Assembly: GCF_002234575.2 (NCBI RefSeq)
Contig: NZ_CP022464.2
Coordinates: forward strand, 620,001-684,000
DNA from: Enterocloster bolteae
GTDB lineage: Bacteria; Bacillota; Clostridia; Lachnospirales; Lachnospiraceae
Length of the DNA stretch: 64,000 bases
Reading direction: 5' to 3'
Shown piece by piece: positions 41,105 through 51,196 of this stretch (positions are counted from its first letter, which is position 1; each line of letters opens with the position of its first letter). The translations under genes were made by a program, and so were the position numbers. Below the pieces are notes generated by a model. The model saw only the letters and a list, made by a program, of their open reading frames with translations, searched no databases and was not told the DNA's origin.

Positions 41105-44100
41105 ATGGGCTTAACAAAACTTGTCTTAAGAAGGCCGGTCAGTACGGTTCTCGCAATCCTGTGTCTGATTGTGTTCGGCTTATCCTCGGTGATGAAATCA
41201 CCGCTGGAGCTGATGCCGGATATGAACATGTCCATGATGATTGTAATGACCGTTTACTCCGGCGCCAGCCCTGACGATGTCAGCGAGCTGGTCACCAAAC
41301 CGATTGAGGACAGGGCCAGTACCCTGAGCGGTCTGGATACCATATCCTCCCAGTCAAAGGAGAACATGTCCATCGTCATGCTGAAATATAAGTACGGCAC
41401 GGATATGAACGATGCGTATGATGATTTAAAGAAACAGATGGACCTGGCTAAGGTAGAGCTTCCTGAGGATGCGGATGACCCCATCATGCTGGAGCTGAAT
41501 ACCAGCCTGAAGCCAAATGTAATCATGGCGGTCAGCCATGGTGAGGACGACGATCTGTACAATTATGTAAACAATGAGATTGTCCCTGAATTTGAGAAGC
41601 TGTCAACAGCAGCCGAGGTTTCCATCACCGGCGGACTCCAGAAATACATCAAGGTGGAGCTGATGCCGGAGAAGCTGAAACAGTACGGCGTATCCATGAG
41701 CTCTATTGCCAGCGATATTGCGGGATCGGATATCACATATCCGGCAGGAGATACGCAGGTGGGTGACCAGAAGCTGTCTGTGTCAACCGAGCAGCCCTTT
41801 GAGACCATGGACAGTCTCAATGATATTCCGCTGACCGTATCCGGTGGCCAGACCGTATACCTGAGCGATGTGGCCAAGGTATATATGGGCGCGGATGATG
41901 TGGAAAGTATTGCGCGTTATAAGGCTGAGAACGGACTTCCCGAGGATATCGTGGCCCTGACTGTCAGCAAGCAGCAGGACGCCGCCACTCTGAATGTCTC
42001 AAAAGATGTAAAGCGGGTGGTGAATGAGCTTACCGCCAAGGATCCAAGCCTGCAGATTACCATAGTAGATGATGACAAGGATTCCATCATGTCGTCCCTG
42101 AGCTCTGTTATCGAGACAATGGTACTGGCCATTATCATTTCCATGGTCATCATTTGGCTGTTCTTCGGGGACCTGAAGGCGTCTATGATTGTAGGCAGCT
42201 CCATACCCGTATCCATCCTGTCGTCTCTCATACTGATGCAGCTCATGGGCTTCAGCCTTAATGTTATTACCCTGAGCGCCCTGGTGCTGGGTGTCGGTAT
42301 GATGGTGGATAACTCCACTGTTGTGCTTGAGAGCTGTTTCAGGGCCACGGATGACACAGGATTCCGGGAATTTTCCAAGGCGGCCTTAAACGGTACCGGC
42401 GTGGTGTACCAGTCAGTTATCGGTTCCACGCTGACCACCTGTGTGGTATTCCTTCCGCTGGCCATGCTGGGTGGTATGACGGGGCAGATGTTCCGGCCTC
42501 TGGGCTTTACCATTGTGTTCTGTATGACGGCATCCCTTATATCGGCTATCACGGTGGTGCCTCTGTGCTATATGATTTACAAGCCGGTGGAGAAAAAGAC
42601 AGCTCCCCTGTCCAGACCTGTTGAAAAGATGCAGGAAGCCTACAGGGGAATCATGACAAAGCTTCTGAACAAGAGGGGACTTGTCATGCTGGCATCTGTA
42701 GCGCTCCTTCTGTTCTCCTTCTTCATAGCCAAGTTCCTGCGTGTGGAGATGATGGCTGAGGATGACCAGGGCCAGATATCCATTACCGCGGAAGTAAAGC
42801 CGGGTATGACCATTGATAAAGTGGACCATATCATGAAGCAGATAGAGGATATTATCTCCCAGCAGGGGGATGTGGAATCCTATATTACTCTGGCCGGAAG
42901 TTCAGGACTGAGCATGAGCTCGGATCCCAACATCACTGTTTACCTTAAGAAGGACAGAAAGATGGAGACAGATGAGGTGGTCCGCCTCTGGAAGCAGCAG
43001 CTGGGCGGAATCTCCGATACCAATATAACAGTGGAAGCCTACTCACAGGTCAGCGCCATGATGGGTTCGGATGATGAATACTCCGTGGACCTTCAGAGCA
43101 CAAATTACGATGACCTGAAGGCGGTCAGCGACCAGCTGGCAGAAAACTTAAGCAAACGTCCGGAGCTGACCAAGGTCCATTCCGACCTGGAGAACGCGGC
43201 CTCAGTTGTCAAGGTGACGGTGAATCCCATCAAGGCAAGGGCGGCAGGACTGACGCCGGCCCAGATTGGCGGTACCCTGAACAACATGCTCAGCGGCACC
43301 ACTCCCACCTCCCTTAATATTGACGGAAATGATATTGATGTAAAGGTAGAGTATCCTAAGGAGCGCTATAAGACCCTGGATCAGATTGAGACAATTACCC
43401 TTCAGACGCCCAAGGGCAGCTCCGTGGCGCTGACAGATGTGGCTGACATTCACTTTGCAGACAGCCCGGCATCCATCACCAGGCAGGATAAGCAGTACCG
43501 CGCCACTATTAGCGGTATCTATACCGAGAATTCGGATAAAAACACAAAGGCCCTGCTTTTAAGCGAGGTGGTGCAGCCGGCTGTAAGTGATAATGCAAAT
43601 GTAACCATTGCCCAGAACCAGATGGATGAATCCATGACAGAGGAGTTTACGGCTCTGTTCCAGGCCATTGCCCTGGCTATCTTCCTGGTATTCGTGGTCA
43701 TGGCGGCCCAGTTCGAGTCGCCCAAGTTCTCAATCATGGTAATGACCACCATTCCGTTCTGCCTCATAGGTGCCTTTGGTCTTTTGTGGCTGGCAGACAG
43801 CGCCATCAGCATGACGTCCCTGCTGGGATTCCTGATGCTGGTTGGTACGGTTGTTAATAACGGTATTCTGTATGTGGATACGGTAAACCAGTACCGCAGG
43901 GAGATGGATTTAAATACTGCTCTGGTGGAAGCGGGCGCTACCCGTCTGAGACCTATCCTGATGACCACCCTGACCACGGTTGTGTCCATGGTGCCCATGG
44001 CCCTTGCTCTGGGCGACAGCGGTTCCACCACACAGGGTCTTGCCCTTGTTAATATCGGCGGCCTGACCGCATCCACCATTCTGTCGCTGCTTATGCTTCC

Positions 44101-44158
44101 TGCATACTACAGCCTGATGAACGGCGGCGGAAAGAAACGGATGATTATTGCGGATTAG
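41105..44158 (+). CDS. RND-family efflux pump (AcrB/HAE1-like)
   Basis: This 1017-residue pump has 12 membrane segments, with two large outward loops after segments 1 and 7, and the segment-4 proton-relay region LGVGMMVDNSTVVLES. N-terminus MGLTKLVLRRPVSTVLAILCLIVFG is typical. AcrB-class pumps export drugs, lipids or bile-type amphiphiles by proton (or sodium) antiport; the substrate is not known here. With the adaptor it forms a two-gene operon without an outer-membrane channel, as expected for a one-membrane host. Terminator at 44229. Confidence 0.94.
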   Translation: MGLTKLVLRRPVSTVLAILCLIVFGLSSVMKSPLELMPDMNMSMMIVMTVYSGASPDDVSELVTKPIEDRASTLSGLDTISSQSKENMSIVMLKYKYGTDMNDAYDDLKKQMDLAKVELPEDADDPIMLELNTSLKPNVIMAVSHGEDDDLYNYVNNEIVPEFEKLSTAAEVSITGGLQKYIKVELMPEKLKQYGVSMSSIASDIAGSDITYPAGDTQVGDQKLSVSTEQPFETMDSLNDIPLTVSGGQTVYLSDVAKVYMGADDVESIARYKAENGLPEDIVALTVSKQQDAATLNVSKDVKRVVNELTAKDPSLQITIVDDDKDSIMSSLSSVIETMVLAIIISMVIIWLFFGDLKASMIVGSSIPVSILSSLILMQLMGFSLNVITLSALVLGVGMMVDNSTVVLESCFRATDDTGFREFSKAALNGTGVVYQSVIGSTLTTCVVFLPLAMLGGMTGQMFRPLGFTIVFCMTASLISAITVVPLCYMIYKPVEKKTAPLSRPVEKMQEAYRGIMTKLLNKRGLVMLASVALLLFSFFIAKFLRVEMMAEDDQGQISITAEVKPGMTIDKVDHIMKQIEDIISQQGDVESYITLAGSSGLSMSSDPNITVYLKKDRKMETDEVVRLWKQQLGGISDTNITVEAYSQVSAMMGSDDEYSVDLQSTNYDDLKAVSDQLAENLSKRPELTKVHSDLENAASVVKVTVNPIKARAAGLTPAQIGGTLNNMLSGTTPTSLNIDGNDIDVKVEYPKERYKTLDQIETITLQTPKGSSVALTDVADIHFADSPASITRQDKQYRATISGIYTENSDKNTKALLLSEVVQPAVSDNANVTIAQNQMDESMTEEFTALFQAIALAIFLVFVVMAAQFESPKFSIMVMTTIPFCLIGAFGLLWLADSAISMTSLLGFLMLVGTVVNNGILYVDTVNQYRREMDLNTALVEAGATRLRPILMTTLTTVVSMVPMALALGDSGSTTQGLALVNIGGLTASTILSLLMLPAYYSLMNGGGKKRMIIAD

Positions 44159-44228
44159 TCCGGGTGCGTTAAAAAGATGTTAAAAAATTACTGTTTCAAA
44201 TAACAGGATAAAATGATATGATGTTATT

Positions 44229-44285
44229 AAATAGGCTGTAGCTTATGACGCAGATGGAAGGCGTTGGGACTGCAGCCTATTTTAA
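44229..44285 (+). terminator. Terminator of the RND operon
   Basis: AAATAGGCTGTAG (44229-44241) pairs with CTGCAGCCTATTT (44270-44282) with one mismatch; a 28-base loop and a T-containing tail follow. Loop length makes it moderate. Confidence 0.7.
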
Positions 44286-44436
44286 TAAAAAAATTTGTTA
44301 TTAATGTAACAAATAGGTCCCGCCGGATGTGATGTTTAAGGGGGCAGCTATTAAAATATGGATAGAAGTTTTTTGTATGCTGTACAAAAATATTTAGAAA
44401 GTCTAAAATTTTTTCATGAAATATTGAGAAAGTGGA

Positions 44437-44465
44437 TTGATAAATTTTTATGCATGGGTTATAAT
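44437..44465 (+). promoter_or_regulatory. Strong promoter of the V-ATPase operon
   Basis: TTGATA (44437-44442), a spacer of exactly 17 bases and TATAAT (44460-44465). It implies a leader of about 165 bases to the first start codon (44639). The 480-base gap 44159-44638 otherwise holds the RND terminator and AT-rich sequence with no supported gene. Confidence 0.9.
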
Positions 44466-44638
44466 CTATTCATATTGTACAAAAAAAATAGGAAAGCTAT
44501 GGACAAATACTGGATAAGTTGTCATTTTGCAACACAAACGTATGGTCCATCGTATTCCCGGAGGCATATCTGCGCAAACTAACCATATATTCCGGCAGGA
44601 TAGCTAACGGGATTCCGGTACAGAAAGGGGGATTTGGA

Positions 44639-44947
44639 TTGGCCCAGGAGACGATTGACGCAATCCGTCAGGCAGAAACGGCCGCGGAAGCAGCCGAGAA
44701 GGAAGCAGTAAAAGAGGCGGAGGCAATTGTGGCAGAGGCAAAGGCTCAGGCGGCGCAGATGAAGGCAGAGATGACGAAATCTGCCAGAGAAGGCGCCATG
44801 GGGGCCGAGGAGGATGCCAAGGCTCAGAGCGAGCGGATGATGCAGGCGGCCGGTGCCGAGGAAGGCAAGGATTTGGAAGCATTGCAGAAGGCTGTAGCTG
44901 AGAAACAACAAAAGGCAGTTGAAGTTATCTTATCAGAACTGCTATAG
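44639..44947 (+). CDS. ntpF: V-type ATPase peripheral-stalk subunit (H/G type, NtpF-like)
   Basis: This 102-residue protein is almost entirely alanine- and charge-rich alpha helix (AETAAEAAEKEAVKEAEAIV), as in archaeal-type subunit H, which forms the peripheral stalk with subunit E. The start is a TTG at 44639, because AAAGGGGG lies seven bases before it and the longer frame upstream has no family match. First gene of the V-ATPase operon. Confidence 0.85.
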   Translation: MAQETIDAIRQAETAAEAAEKEAVKEAEAIVAEAKAQAAQMKAEMTKSAREGAMGAEEDAKAQSERMMQAAGAEEGKDLEALQKAVAEKQQKAVEVILSELL

Positions 44948-44965
44948 GAAGGGAGGCGCTTAAGG

Positions 44966-46981
44966 TTGGCAGTAGTGCCTATGAAAAAAGTGCTGATATG
45001 CGGTCTGAAAAAGGATCGCAAGGGCACCCTTGAGCTTCTGCAGCGCCAAGGGGTACTTGAAATCAGCAATGTGCTGCAGGAAGATGACATGTTGGGCAGA
45101 ATGGACGTGACGTCTTCCAAAACCGTATTTGAACGAAATGCCAATATAGCAGAGCAGGCCATTAATATTCTGGACAGGTACGCGCCTGAGGAGAAGGGCA
45201 TGCTATCCTCGTTCGAAGGCAGGGAAGTGCTTTCCCTGGACGAATATGAGGCCAATGCAGGCAAACACGACGAGGTCATGAAAAAAGCCTACCGCTTACA
45301 GGAACTTGCCAAGCAGATAGGCGAGCACAGTGCGGCGGTTCCAAAGCTGGAACAGCAGATGGAAGCACTGGTGCCATGGAGATCCTTTGACCTGCCCCTT
45401 GATTTTAAGGGAACTAAGAAAACTGCGGCATTTATCGGTTCCATCCAGGATGAAATTACCCTGGAACAGGTAACAGAGCAGCTTGGGGAGCTGGCACCTC
45501 AGGCAGAGACAATTGACGTGACCATTGTAAGTGCGTCCAAGGAGCAGACCTGTCTTTTCATTGTCTGCGCGAAAACGGATGCGGAAGCAGTGGAGGACGC
45601 TCTGAAGAAAATGAATTTTGTAAAACCGCCCCTGAGCTCAGCAGTGCCTGCAAAACGCCAGCAGCAGCTGGAAGAAGAGCTTGCAAAGGAAAAGGCGGAG
45701 ATTGAGAAAGCGGAAAAGGCTGTGGCGGAGATGGCTCCGGACCGGGAACTAATAAAGTTCGTTATGGATTACTATACCATGCGTGCTGAGAAATACGGTG
45801 TGTTAAACGGCCTGGCCCAGTCAAGACGCGTATTCTTTATAACCGGATACGTACCTGAGAACGCGGCTCCAAAGCTTGAAAAGCTGCTTCAGGAAAAGTA
45901 TGAGGTGGTTGTAGAGTACACAGAACCGGGCGACGAGGAGGATGTGCCCATCCTGCTCCACAACAATAAGTTCGCAGAACCGGTGGAGGGCGTTATTGAG
46001 AGCTACAGCGTTCCTTCCAAGGGCGAGATTGACCCGTCCATGATAGTGGCATTGTTCTACTATGTACAGTTCGGGCTCATGCTCTCGGACGCGGCTTACG
46101 GTCTTATCATGGTGGCAGGTACCGCATACTGCCTTACCAAATTCAAGAACATGGAAGCCGGAATGAAGAAGTTCATGAAGATGTTCATGTACTGTGGTAT
46201 CTCCACAACATTCTGGGGCTTTATGTTCGGCAGCTTTTTCGGAGATGCGGTTAATGTTATCGCGACCACATTCTTCAACCGGCCGGATATCAGGCTTGCT
46301 CCTCTCTGGTTTGAACCGGTAAGCCTTCCTATGAAGCTTCTGGTATTTGCGTTCGGACTTGGTATTCTTCACCTTTTCATTGGACTTGGAATCAAATTCT
46401 ACTCCTGTGTGAAGAACGGCAGCCTGGCTGACGGTATTTATGACGCCATATTCTGGTATATGCTGGTTGGCGGCGGTATTGTATACCTGCTGACCATGTC
46501 CATGTTTACCGAGATGCTGGGTCTTACCTTTACGCTTCCGGCAGTTGCTGGCACCGTGGCAGCTTATGCGGCAGCCATTGGTTTTGTGGGTATTGTACTT
46601 ACCAGCGGACGGGAGTCCAAAAACTGGGTTAAGAGGATACTTAAGGGTCTTTACGGGGCATACGGAGTCAGCTCATACCTGAGCGACATCCTGTCCTATT
46701 CCAGACTTCTGGCCCTGGGTCTGGCTACCAGCGTTATATCCACGGTATTTAACAAGATGGGAAGTATGATGGGAGGTTCCATTCCCGGAGCAATCATATT
46801 CATACTGGTATTCTTAATCGGACACAGCCTGAACCTGGCAATCAATGCCCTGGGCGCATATGTCCATACTAACCGTCTGCAGTATGTAGAGTTTTTTGGA
46901 AAGTTTTATGAAGGCGGCGGAAGGAAATTTGAGCCCTTTGCCGTTCACACCAAATATTATAAAGTCAAGGAGGACATTTAG
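44966..46981 (+). CDS. ntpI: V-type ATPase subunit I (membrane stator)
   Basis: This 671-residue protein has a long soluble coiled half (residues 1-355) and a membrane half with about eight segments; the conserved arginine that faces the rotor lies in the segment after SSYLSDILSYSRLLALGLAT, as in V/A-type a-subunits. It starts with TTG at 44966 after GGGAGG. It forms the ion half-channels beside the K ring. Confidence 0.93.
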   Translation: MAVVPMKKVLICGLKKDRKGTLELLQRQGVLEISNVLQEDDMLGRMDVTSSKTVFERNANIAEQAINILDRYAPEEKGMLSSFEGREVLSLDEYEANAGKHDEVMKKAYRLQELAKQIGEHSAAVPKLEQQMEALVPWRSFDLPLDFKGTKKTAAFIGSIQDEITLEQVTEQLGELAPQAETIDVTIVSASKEQTCLFIVCAKTDAEAVEDALKKMNFVKPPLSSAVPAKRQQQLEEELAKEKAEIEKAEKAVAEMAPDRELIKFVMDYYTMRAEKYGVLNGLAQSRRVFFITGYVPENAAPKLEKLLQEKYEVVVEYTEPGDEEDVPILLHNNKFAEPVEGVIESYSVPSKGEIDPSMIVALFYYVQFGLMLSDAAYGLIMVAGTAYCLTKFKNMEAGMKKFMKMFMYCGISTTFWGFMFGSFFGDAVNVIATTFFNRPDIRLAPLWFEPVSLPMKLLVFAFGLGILHLFIGLGIKFYSCVKNGSLADGIYDAIFWYMLVGGGIVYLLTMSMFTEMLGLTFTLPAVAGTVAAYAAAIGFVGIVLTSGRESKNWVKRILKGLYGAYGVSSYLSDILSYSRLLALGLATSVISTVFNKMGSMMGGSIPGAIIFILVFLIGHSLNLAINALGAYVHTNRLQYVEFFGKFYEGGGRKFEPFAVHTKYYKVKEDI

Positions 46982-46983
46982 TT

Positions 46984-47466
46984 ATGGGAAATATGGGAGT
47001 TGCTTTAGCATTATTAGGAGCTGCAATCGCAGCACTTTTTGCAGGAGTAGGTTCTGCTATTGGAGTAGGTATTGCAGGTCAGGCTGCGGCCGGAGTTGTT
47101 ACAGAGGATCCTAACAAGTTCAGTAAGGTTCTGGTTTTACAGCTGCTTCCCGGTACACAGGGTATCTACGGTCTGCTGATTGCATTCATCACACTGACAC
47201 AGATTGGTATTATGGGCGGAAGCGCTGACCTTTCTTTGGTAAAGGGCGCTTTATACCTGGCAGCATGCCTTCCTATGGGTATTGTTGGCTGGATTTCCGG
47301 CGCATCACAGGGCAAGGCAGCAGCAGCAAGTATCGGCCTGGTTGCCAAGAGACCTGAGCAGTTTGGTAAAGCTATGATTTTCCCGGCCATGGTTGAGACT
47401 TACGCCATCCTGGCACTGCTGATCTCCATCCTTTCCATCTTTGGTATTGCAGGACTTAACATTTAA
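46984..47466 (+). CDS. ntpK: V-type ATPase rotor subunit K, sodium-binding type
   Basis: This 160-residue proteolipid has four membrane segments in two hairpins. Residues matching the sodium site of Enterococcus hirae NtpK are all present: leucine 55, threonine 58 and glutamine 59 in LLPGTQG, glutamine 109 in ASQGK, and glutamate 138 in MVETY. The first hairpin lacks the ion-binding glutamate, as in NtpK. This supports sodium, not proton, coupling. It starts three bases after ntpI. Confidence 0.95.
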   Translation: MGNMGVALALLGAAIAALFAGVGSAIGVGIAGQAAAGVVTEDPNKFSKVLVLQLLPGTQGIYGLLIAFITLTQIGIMGGSADLSLVKGALYLAACLPMGIVGWISGASQGKAAAASIGLVAKRPEQFGKAMIFPAMVETYAILALLISILSIFGIAGLNI

Positions 47467-47508
47467 TCAGCATACCAAATAGGAGACTTAAGGAAAGGAG
47501 AACATGGC

Positions 47509-48102
47509 ATGGCGGGATTAGATAAGATCATCAGCCAGATTAAAGAAGAGTCCCAGAAAGCAGCGGAACGCACCAGGGCGGAAGCCCGTTCCAAGGCAGA
47601 TGAGATTCTGGCACAGGCCCGTGCGGACGCAGAGAGGGAGTGCGTTGATATTGAGAGGCGCTCCAAACAGGCGGTAGCCAACATTCTGGAGAGAGGACGC
47701 ACGGCAGCCGAACTTAAGAAGAGGGGTGCTGTTCTGGCTGAAAAGCAGAGACTCATCGGCGCAACCATTGGGATGGCCAAGGCCGAACTCAAAGGGCTTG
47801 AGACCGGTGCCTACATTGATATGATTCTGAAACTTGCAGTTAAATCCGCACAGACCGGCGAAGGCGAGCTCCTGTTCTCAAAGAAGGACTTGGAACGCCT
47901 GCCCGAAGGCTTTGAGGACAGGTTAAATGCCGCTCTTAAGGACAAGGGGGCAGTGCTGCGCATATCCGGAGACACCCGAGATATAGACGGCGGTTTTGTG
48001 CTTACTTATGGAGGAATTGAGGAGAACTGTTCCATTGACGCTCTCTTTGACGCAGCACATGAGGTATTGCAGGATAAAGTGCAGGAGATTCTGTTTTCAT
48101 GA
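47509..48102 (+). CDS. ntpE: V-type ATPase subunit E (peripheral stalk)
   Basis: This 197-residue protein has a long N-terminal helix (DKIISQIKEESQKAAERTRAEARSKADEILA) and a globular C-terminal domain (GGFVLTYGGIEENCSIDALFD), typical of V-type subunit E. AAGGAG precedes the ATG. It pairs with the subunit from 44639. Confidence 0.94.
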   Translation: MAGLDKIISQIKEESQKAAERTRAEARSKADEILAQARADAERECVDIERRSKQAVANILERGRTAAELKKRGAVLAEKQRLIGATIGMAKAELKGLETGAYIDMILKLAVKSAQTGEGELLFSKKDLERLPEGFEDRLNAALKDKGAVLRISGDTRDIDGGFVLTYGGIEENCSIDALFDAAHEVLQDKVQEILFS

Positions 48103-48123
48103 ACGTAGGGAGGAACTAATTAA

Positions 48124-49092
48124 ATGGCAGACAAACAGTATGTTTATGCAGTAGCCCGCATCCGTTCCAAAGAATTGTCCCTGCTATCCGGTGCATTTTT
48201 AGAGCAGCTGACGGCTGCAAAAGACTATGACGAGTGTATCCAGCTTCTTATGGAGAAGGGCTGGGGAGAGGACGGCATGACAAATGCCGCTGACATCCTG
48301 GCCATTGAGAAGAGGAAGACCTGGGAGCTGATTAACGAGCTGGTGGAGGATATGTCGGTATTTGACGTGTTCCTGTACGCCAACGACTACCACAATCTGA
48401 AGGCAGCCATCAAGGAGGTCCGCATGGGTGATGAATACCCGGGCATCTTTATGGAGCAGGGGACTGTGGATGTGAAGCTCATACGTGAAGCAGTTCAGAC
48501 CAGGGAATTCCAGAATCTTCCAGCGGCCATGAGAACACCTGCGGAGGAAGCCTACAAGGCTCTCCTTCACACCCAGGACGGACAGCTCTGCGATATCATA
48601 ATCGACAAAGCAGCCCTGGATGCAATCTGCGCAGCCGGCAAATCCTCCGGCAATGAGTTCCTGGAACTCTATGCGGAGCTGACCGTTGCGGCGGCAGATA
48701 TAAAGACGGCGGTGCGGGCATCCCGTACCGGCAAGGACAGGGCATTCCTGGAACAGGCGCTGGCACCATGCGGCAGCATCAACGTTGCCCGTCTGGCTCA
48801 GGCAGCCATAGAAGGCGTGGATTCCATCGGTTCATACCTGGAAACCACGGCCTATGCAGATGCAGTGGAAGAATTGCGGCGTTCACCTTCAGCTTTTGAG
48901 CGGTGGTGCGACAATCTGCTGATTCGTAAGATTAAGCCCCAGCAGTACAGCGCCTTTGGTCTGGGTCCGCTGGCAGCTTATATTCTGGCACGGGAGAACG
49001 AGATTAAATCAGTTCGGATTGTGCTTTCCGGGAAATTAAACCATCTTCCCGAGGAGTCCATCCGGGAAAGGATAAGGGAGATGTATGTATAA
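48124..49092 (+). CDS. ntpC: V-type ATPase subunit C (rotor connector)
   Basis: This 322-residue protein matches the archaeal-type subunit C (V-type d), a funnel-shaped helical protein that sits on the K ring: YVYAVARIRSKELSLLSG at the start and the late LIRKIKPQQYSAFGLGPLAAYILARE. It overlaps the F subunit gene by eight bases. Confidence 0.93.
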   Translation: MADKQYVYAVARIRSKELSLLSGAFLEQLTAAKDYDECIQLLMEKGWGEDGMTNAADILAIEKRKTWELINELVEDMSVFDVFLYANDYHNLKAAIKEVRMGDEYPGIFMEQGTVDVKLIREAVQTREFQNLPAAMRTPAEEAYKALLHTQDGQLCDIIIDKAALDAICAAGKSSGNEFLELYAELTVAAADIKTAVRASRTGKDRAFLEQALAPCGSINVARLAQAAIEGVDSIGSYLETTAYADAVEELRRSPSAFERWCDNLLIRKIKPQQYSAFGLGPLAAYILARENEIKSVRIVLSGKLNHLPEESIRERIREMYV

Positions 49093-49405
49093 GATTGCAG
49101 TTATGGGCGACCGGGACAGTATCTACGGTTTCGCCAGCCTGGGTCTGGAACCATTTCCTTTGACAGACCCGGCGGAGGCAGGAAAGAAGGTTAAGGATCT
49201 GGCAGAAAGCGGCTATGCAGTAATTTACATTACAGAGGCCCTGGCCGCTCAGATTGAACCGGAGATCAACCGCTACCGTGAGGCTGGCCTTCCGGCCATT
49301 ATACTGATTCCCGGCATATCAGGCAATACGGGAAAAGGTATTCTGGCAGTTAAGAAGTCAGTGGAGCAGGCAGTTGGCTCGGATATTATATTTAATGGGC
49401 AATAA
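49085..49405 (+). CDS. ntpG: V-type ATPase subunit F (NtpG-like)
   Basis: This 106-residue protein has the subunit F pattern YKIAVMGDRDSIYGFASLGLE and IILIPGISGNTG near the end. It sits in the central stalk with subunits C and D. The start lies inside the ntpC stop region, so translation is coupled. Confidence 0.94.
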   Translation: MYKIAVMGDRDSIYGFASLGLEPFPLTDPAEAGKKVKDLAESGYAVIYITEALAAQIEPEINRYREAGLPAIILIPGISGNTGKGILAVKKSVEQAVGSDIIFNGQ

Positions 49406-49420
49406 CAATGGAGGTAAAAG

Positions 49421-51196
49421 ATGAGCAAAGGCGTAATTAAAAAAGTAGCCGGTCCGCTGGTCATCGCAGAAGGCATGCGCGACGCGAACATGTTCGACGT
49501 GGTTCGAGTCAGCGAACAGCGTCTGATTGGCGAAATTATAGAGATTCATGGCGATAAGGCTTCCGTCCAGGTATACGAGGAGACATCCGGACTGGGACCC
49601 GGGGAGCCGGTGGAATCCACAGGCGTACCCATGAGCGTGGAGCTGGGGCCTGGCCTGATTGGAAGTATATACGACGGTATCCAGCGTCCCCTGGATGCCA
49701 TTATGGAGAAAACAGGCGGAAACCTGTTAAACCGCGGCGTGGAGGTTCCCTCCCTGAAGCGTGAGAAGAAGTGGACCTTCGTACCCGCTGCAAATGCGGG
49801 CGACAAGGTAGGCGGCGGCGACATCATCGGTACGGTTCAGGAGACCGATGTGGTACAGCAGAAGATCATGATTCCTGTTGGCGTTAGCGGCACCCTTACC
49901 TATATCAGCGGCGGAGAGTATACGGTTACTGATACAGTGGCTGTTGTGACAGACGAGAAGGGACAGGAGCATCCTGTTTCACTGATGCAGAAGTGGCCTG
50001 TACGTAAGGGCCGTCCCTATCAGAGAAAGCTGTCCCCTGATATGCCTCTTGTAACAGGACAGCGTGTTATCGACTGTCTGTTCCCAATTGCAAAGGGCGG
50101 TGTTGCGGCTGTTCCCGGACCTTTCGGTTCCGGCAAGACGGTTGTACAGCACCAGCTGGCCAAGTGGGCTGACGCAGATATCGTGGTTTACATTGGCTGC
50201 GGCGAGCGCGGAAACGAGATGACCGACGTTCTGAACGAGTTCCCGGAACTGAAGGACCCAAAGACAGGCAAGTCTTTGATGGAGCGTACTGTGCTGATTG
50301 CCAATACCTCCGACATGCCTGTTGCTGCCCGTGAGGCATCTATCTATACAGGTATCACCATTGCAGAGTATTTCCGCGACATGGGTTATTCCGTAGCCCT
50401 GATGGCAGACTCCACTTCCCGTTGGGCCGAGGCTCTTCGAGAGATGTCAGGACGTCTGGAGGAGATGCCTGGTGAGGAAGGTTATCCTGCATACCTGGGT
50501 TCCCGTCTGGCACAGTTCTACGAGCGTGCCGGTCGTGTTATCTCCCTGGGCCAGGACAACCGCGAGGGCGCTCTTTCCGTTATCGGAGCAGTATCCCCTG
50601 CAGGCGGCGATATTTCCGAGCCGGTTACACAGGCTACCCTGCGTATCGTAAAGGTATTCTGGTCCCTGGATGCGGATCTGGCATATAAGAGACATTTCCC
50701 GGCCATCAACTGGCTGACCAGCTACTCCCTGTATGTGGACACCATGGAAAAATGGTTCAACGCAGAAGTGGAGAGCGACTGGACCGAGCTGCGCGCCCGT
50801 CTTATGCGCCTGCTGCAGGAAGAGTCTGAGTTAAATGAAATCGTACAGCTGGTAGGTATGGACGCATTATCCGCACCTGACCGCCTAAAACTGGAAGCAG
50901 CCCGTTCCATCCGTGAGGACTTCCTTCACCAGAACGCCTTCCATGAGATTGATACATTTACGTCCTTGAAGAAGCAGCACATGATGATGATGCTGATGCT
51001 GGCATACTATGACAAGGCAGGGGAGGCTCTGGCACAGGGCGTGAATATCGAGCGTCTTGTAGGCCTTCCTGTGCGCGAGGCTATCGGCCGTTTCAAATAT
51101 ACAGAGGAAGCTGACCTGGATAAGGTTTACGAGGATGTCATCAAGACCCTGGAGTCAGAGATTAACAGTGAGCTGAGCAGAAAGGAGGACTTCTAA
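49421..51196 (+). CDS. ntpA: V-type ATPase catalytic subunit A
   Basis: This 591-residue catalytic subunit hydrolyses ATP. It has the P-loop GPFGSGKTVVQHQL near residue 230, the non-homologous insert between the N-terminal barrel and P-loop (about residues 110-185) that marks V/A-type A subunits, and GERGNEMTDVLNEFPEL. GGAGG lies 9 bases before the ATG. Stop and start of ntpB share one base (TAATG). Confidence 0.97.
   Translation: MSKGVIKKVAGPLVIAEGMRDANMFDVVRVSEQRLIGEIIEIHGDKASVQVYEETSGLGPGEPVESTGVPMSVELGPGLIGSIYDGIQRPLDAIMEKTGGNLLNRGVEVPSLKREKKWTFVPAANAGDKVGGGDIIGTVQETDVVQQKIMIPVGVSGTLTYISGGEYTVTDTVAVVTDEKGQEHPVSLMQKWPVRKGRPYQRKLSPDMPLVTGQRVIDCLFPIAKGGVAAVPGPFGSGKTVVQHQLAKWADADIVVYIGCGERGNEMTDVLNEFPELKDPKTGKSLMERTVLIANTSDMPVAAREASIYTGITIAEYFRDMGYSVALMADSTSRWAEALREMSGRLEEMPGEEGYPAYLGSRLAQFYERAGRVISLGQDNREGALSVIGAVSPAGGDISEPVTQATLRIVKVFWSLDADLAYKRHFPAINWLTSYSLYVDTMEKWFNAEVESDWTELRARLMRLLQEESELNEIVQLVGMDALSAPDRLKLEAARSIREDFLHQNAFHEIDTFTSLKKQHMMMMLMLAYYDKAGEALAQGVNIERLVGLPVREAIGRFKYTEEADLDKVYEDVIKTLESEINSELSRKEDF

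Noticed and set aside
44358..44582. 74-codon open frame ahead of the V-ATPase operon
   Set aside because: It spans the strong promoter at 44437-44465 and is AT-driven with no conserved features; the region is better explained as promoter and leader.
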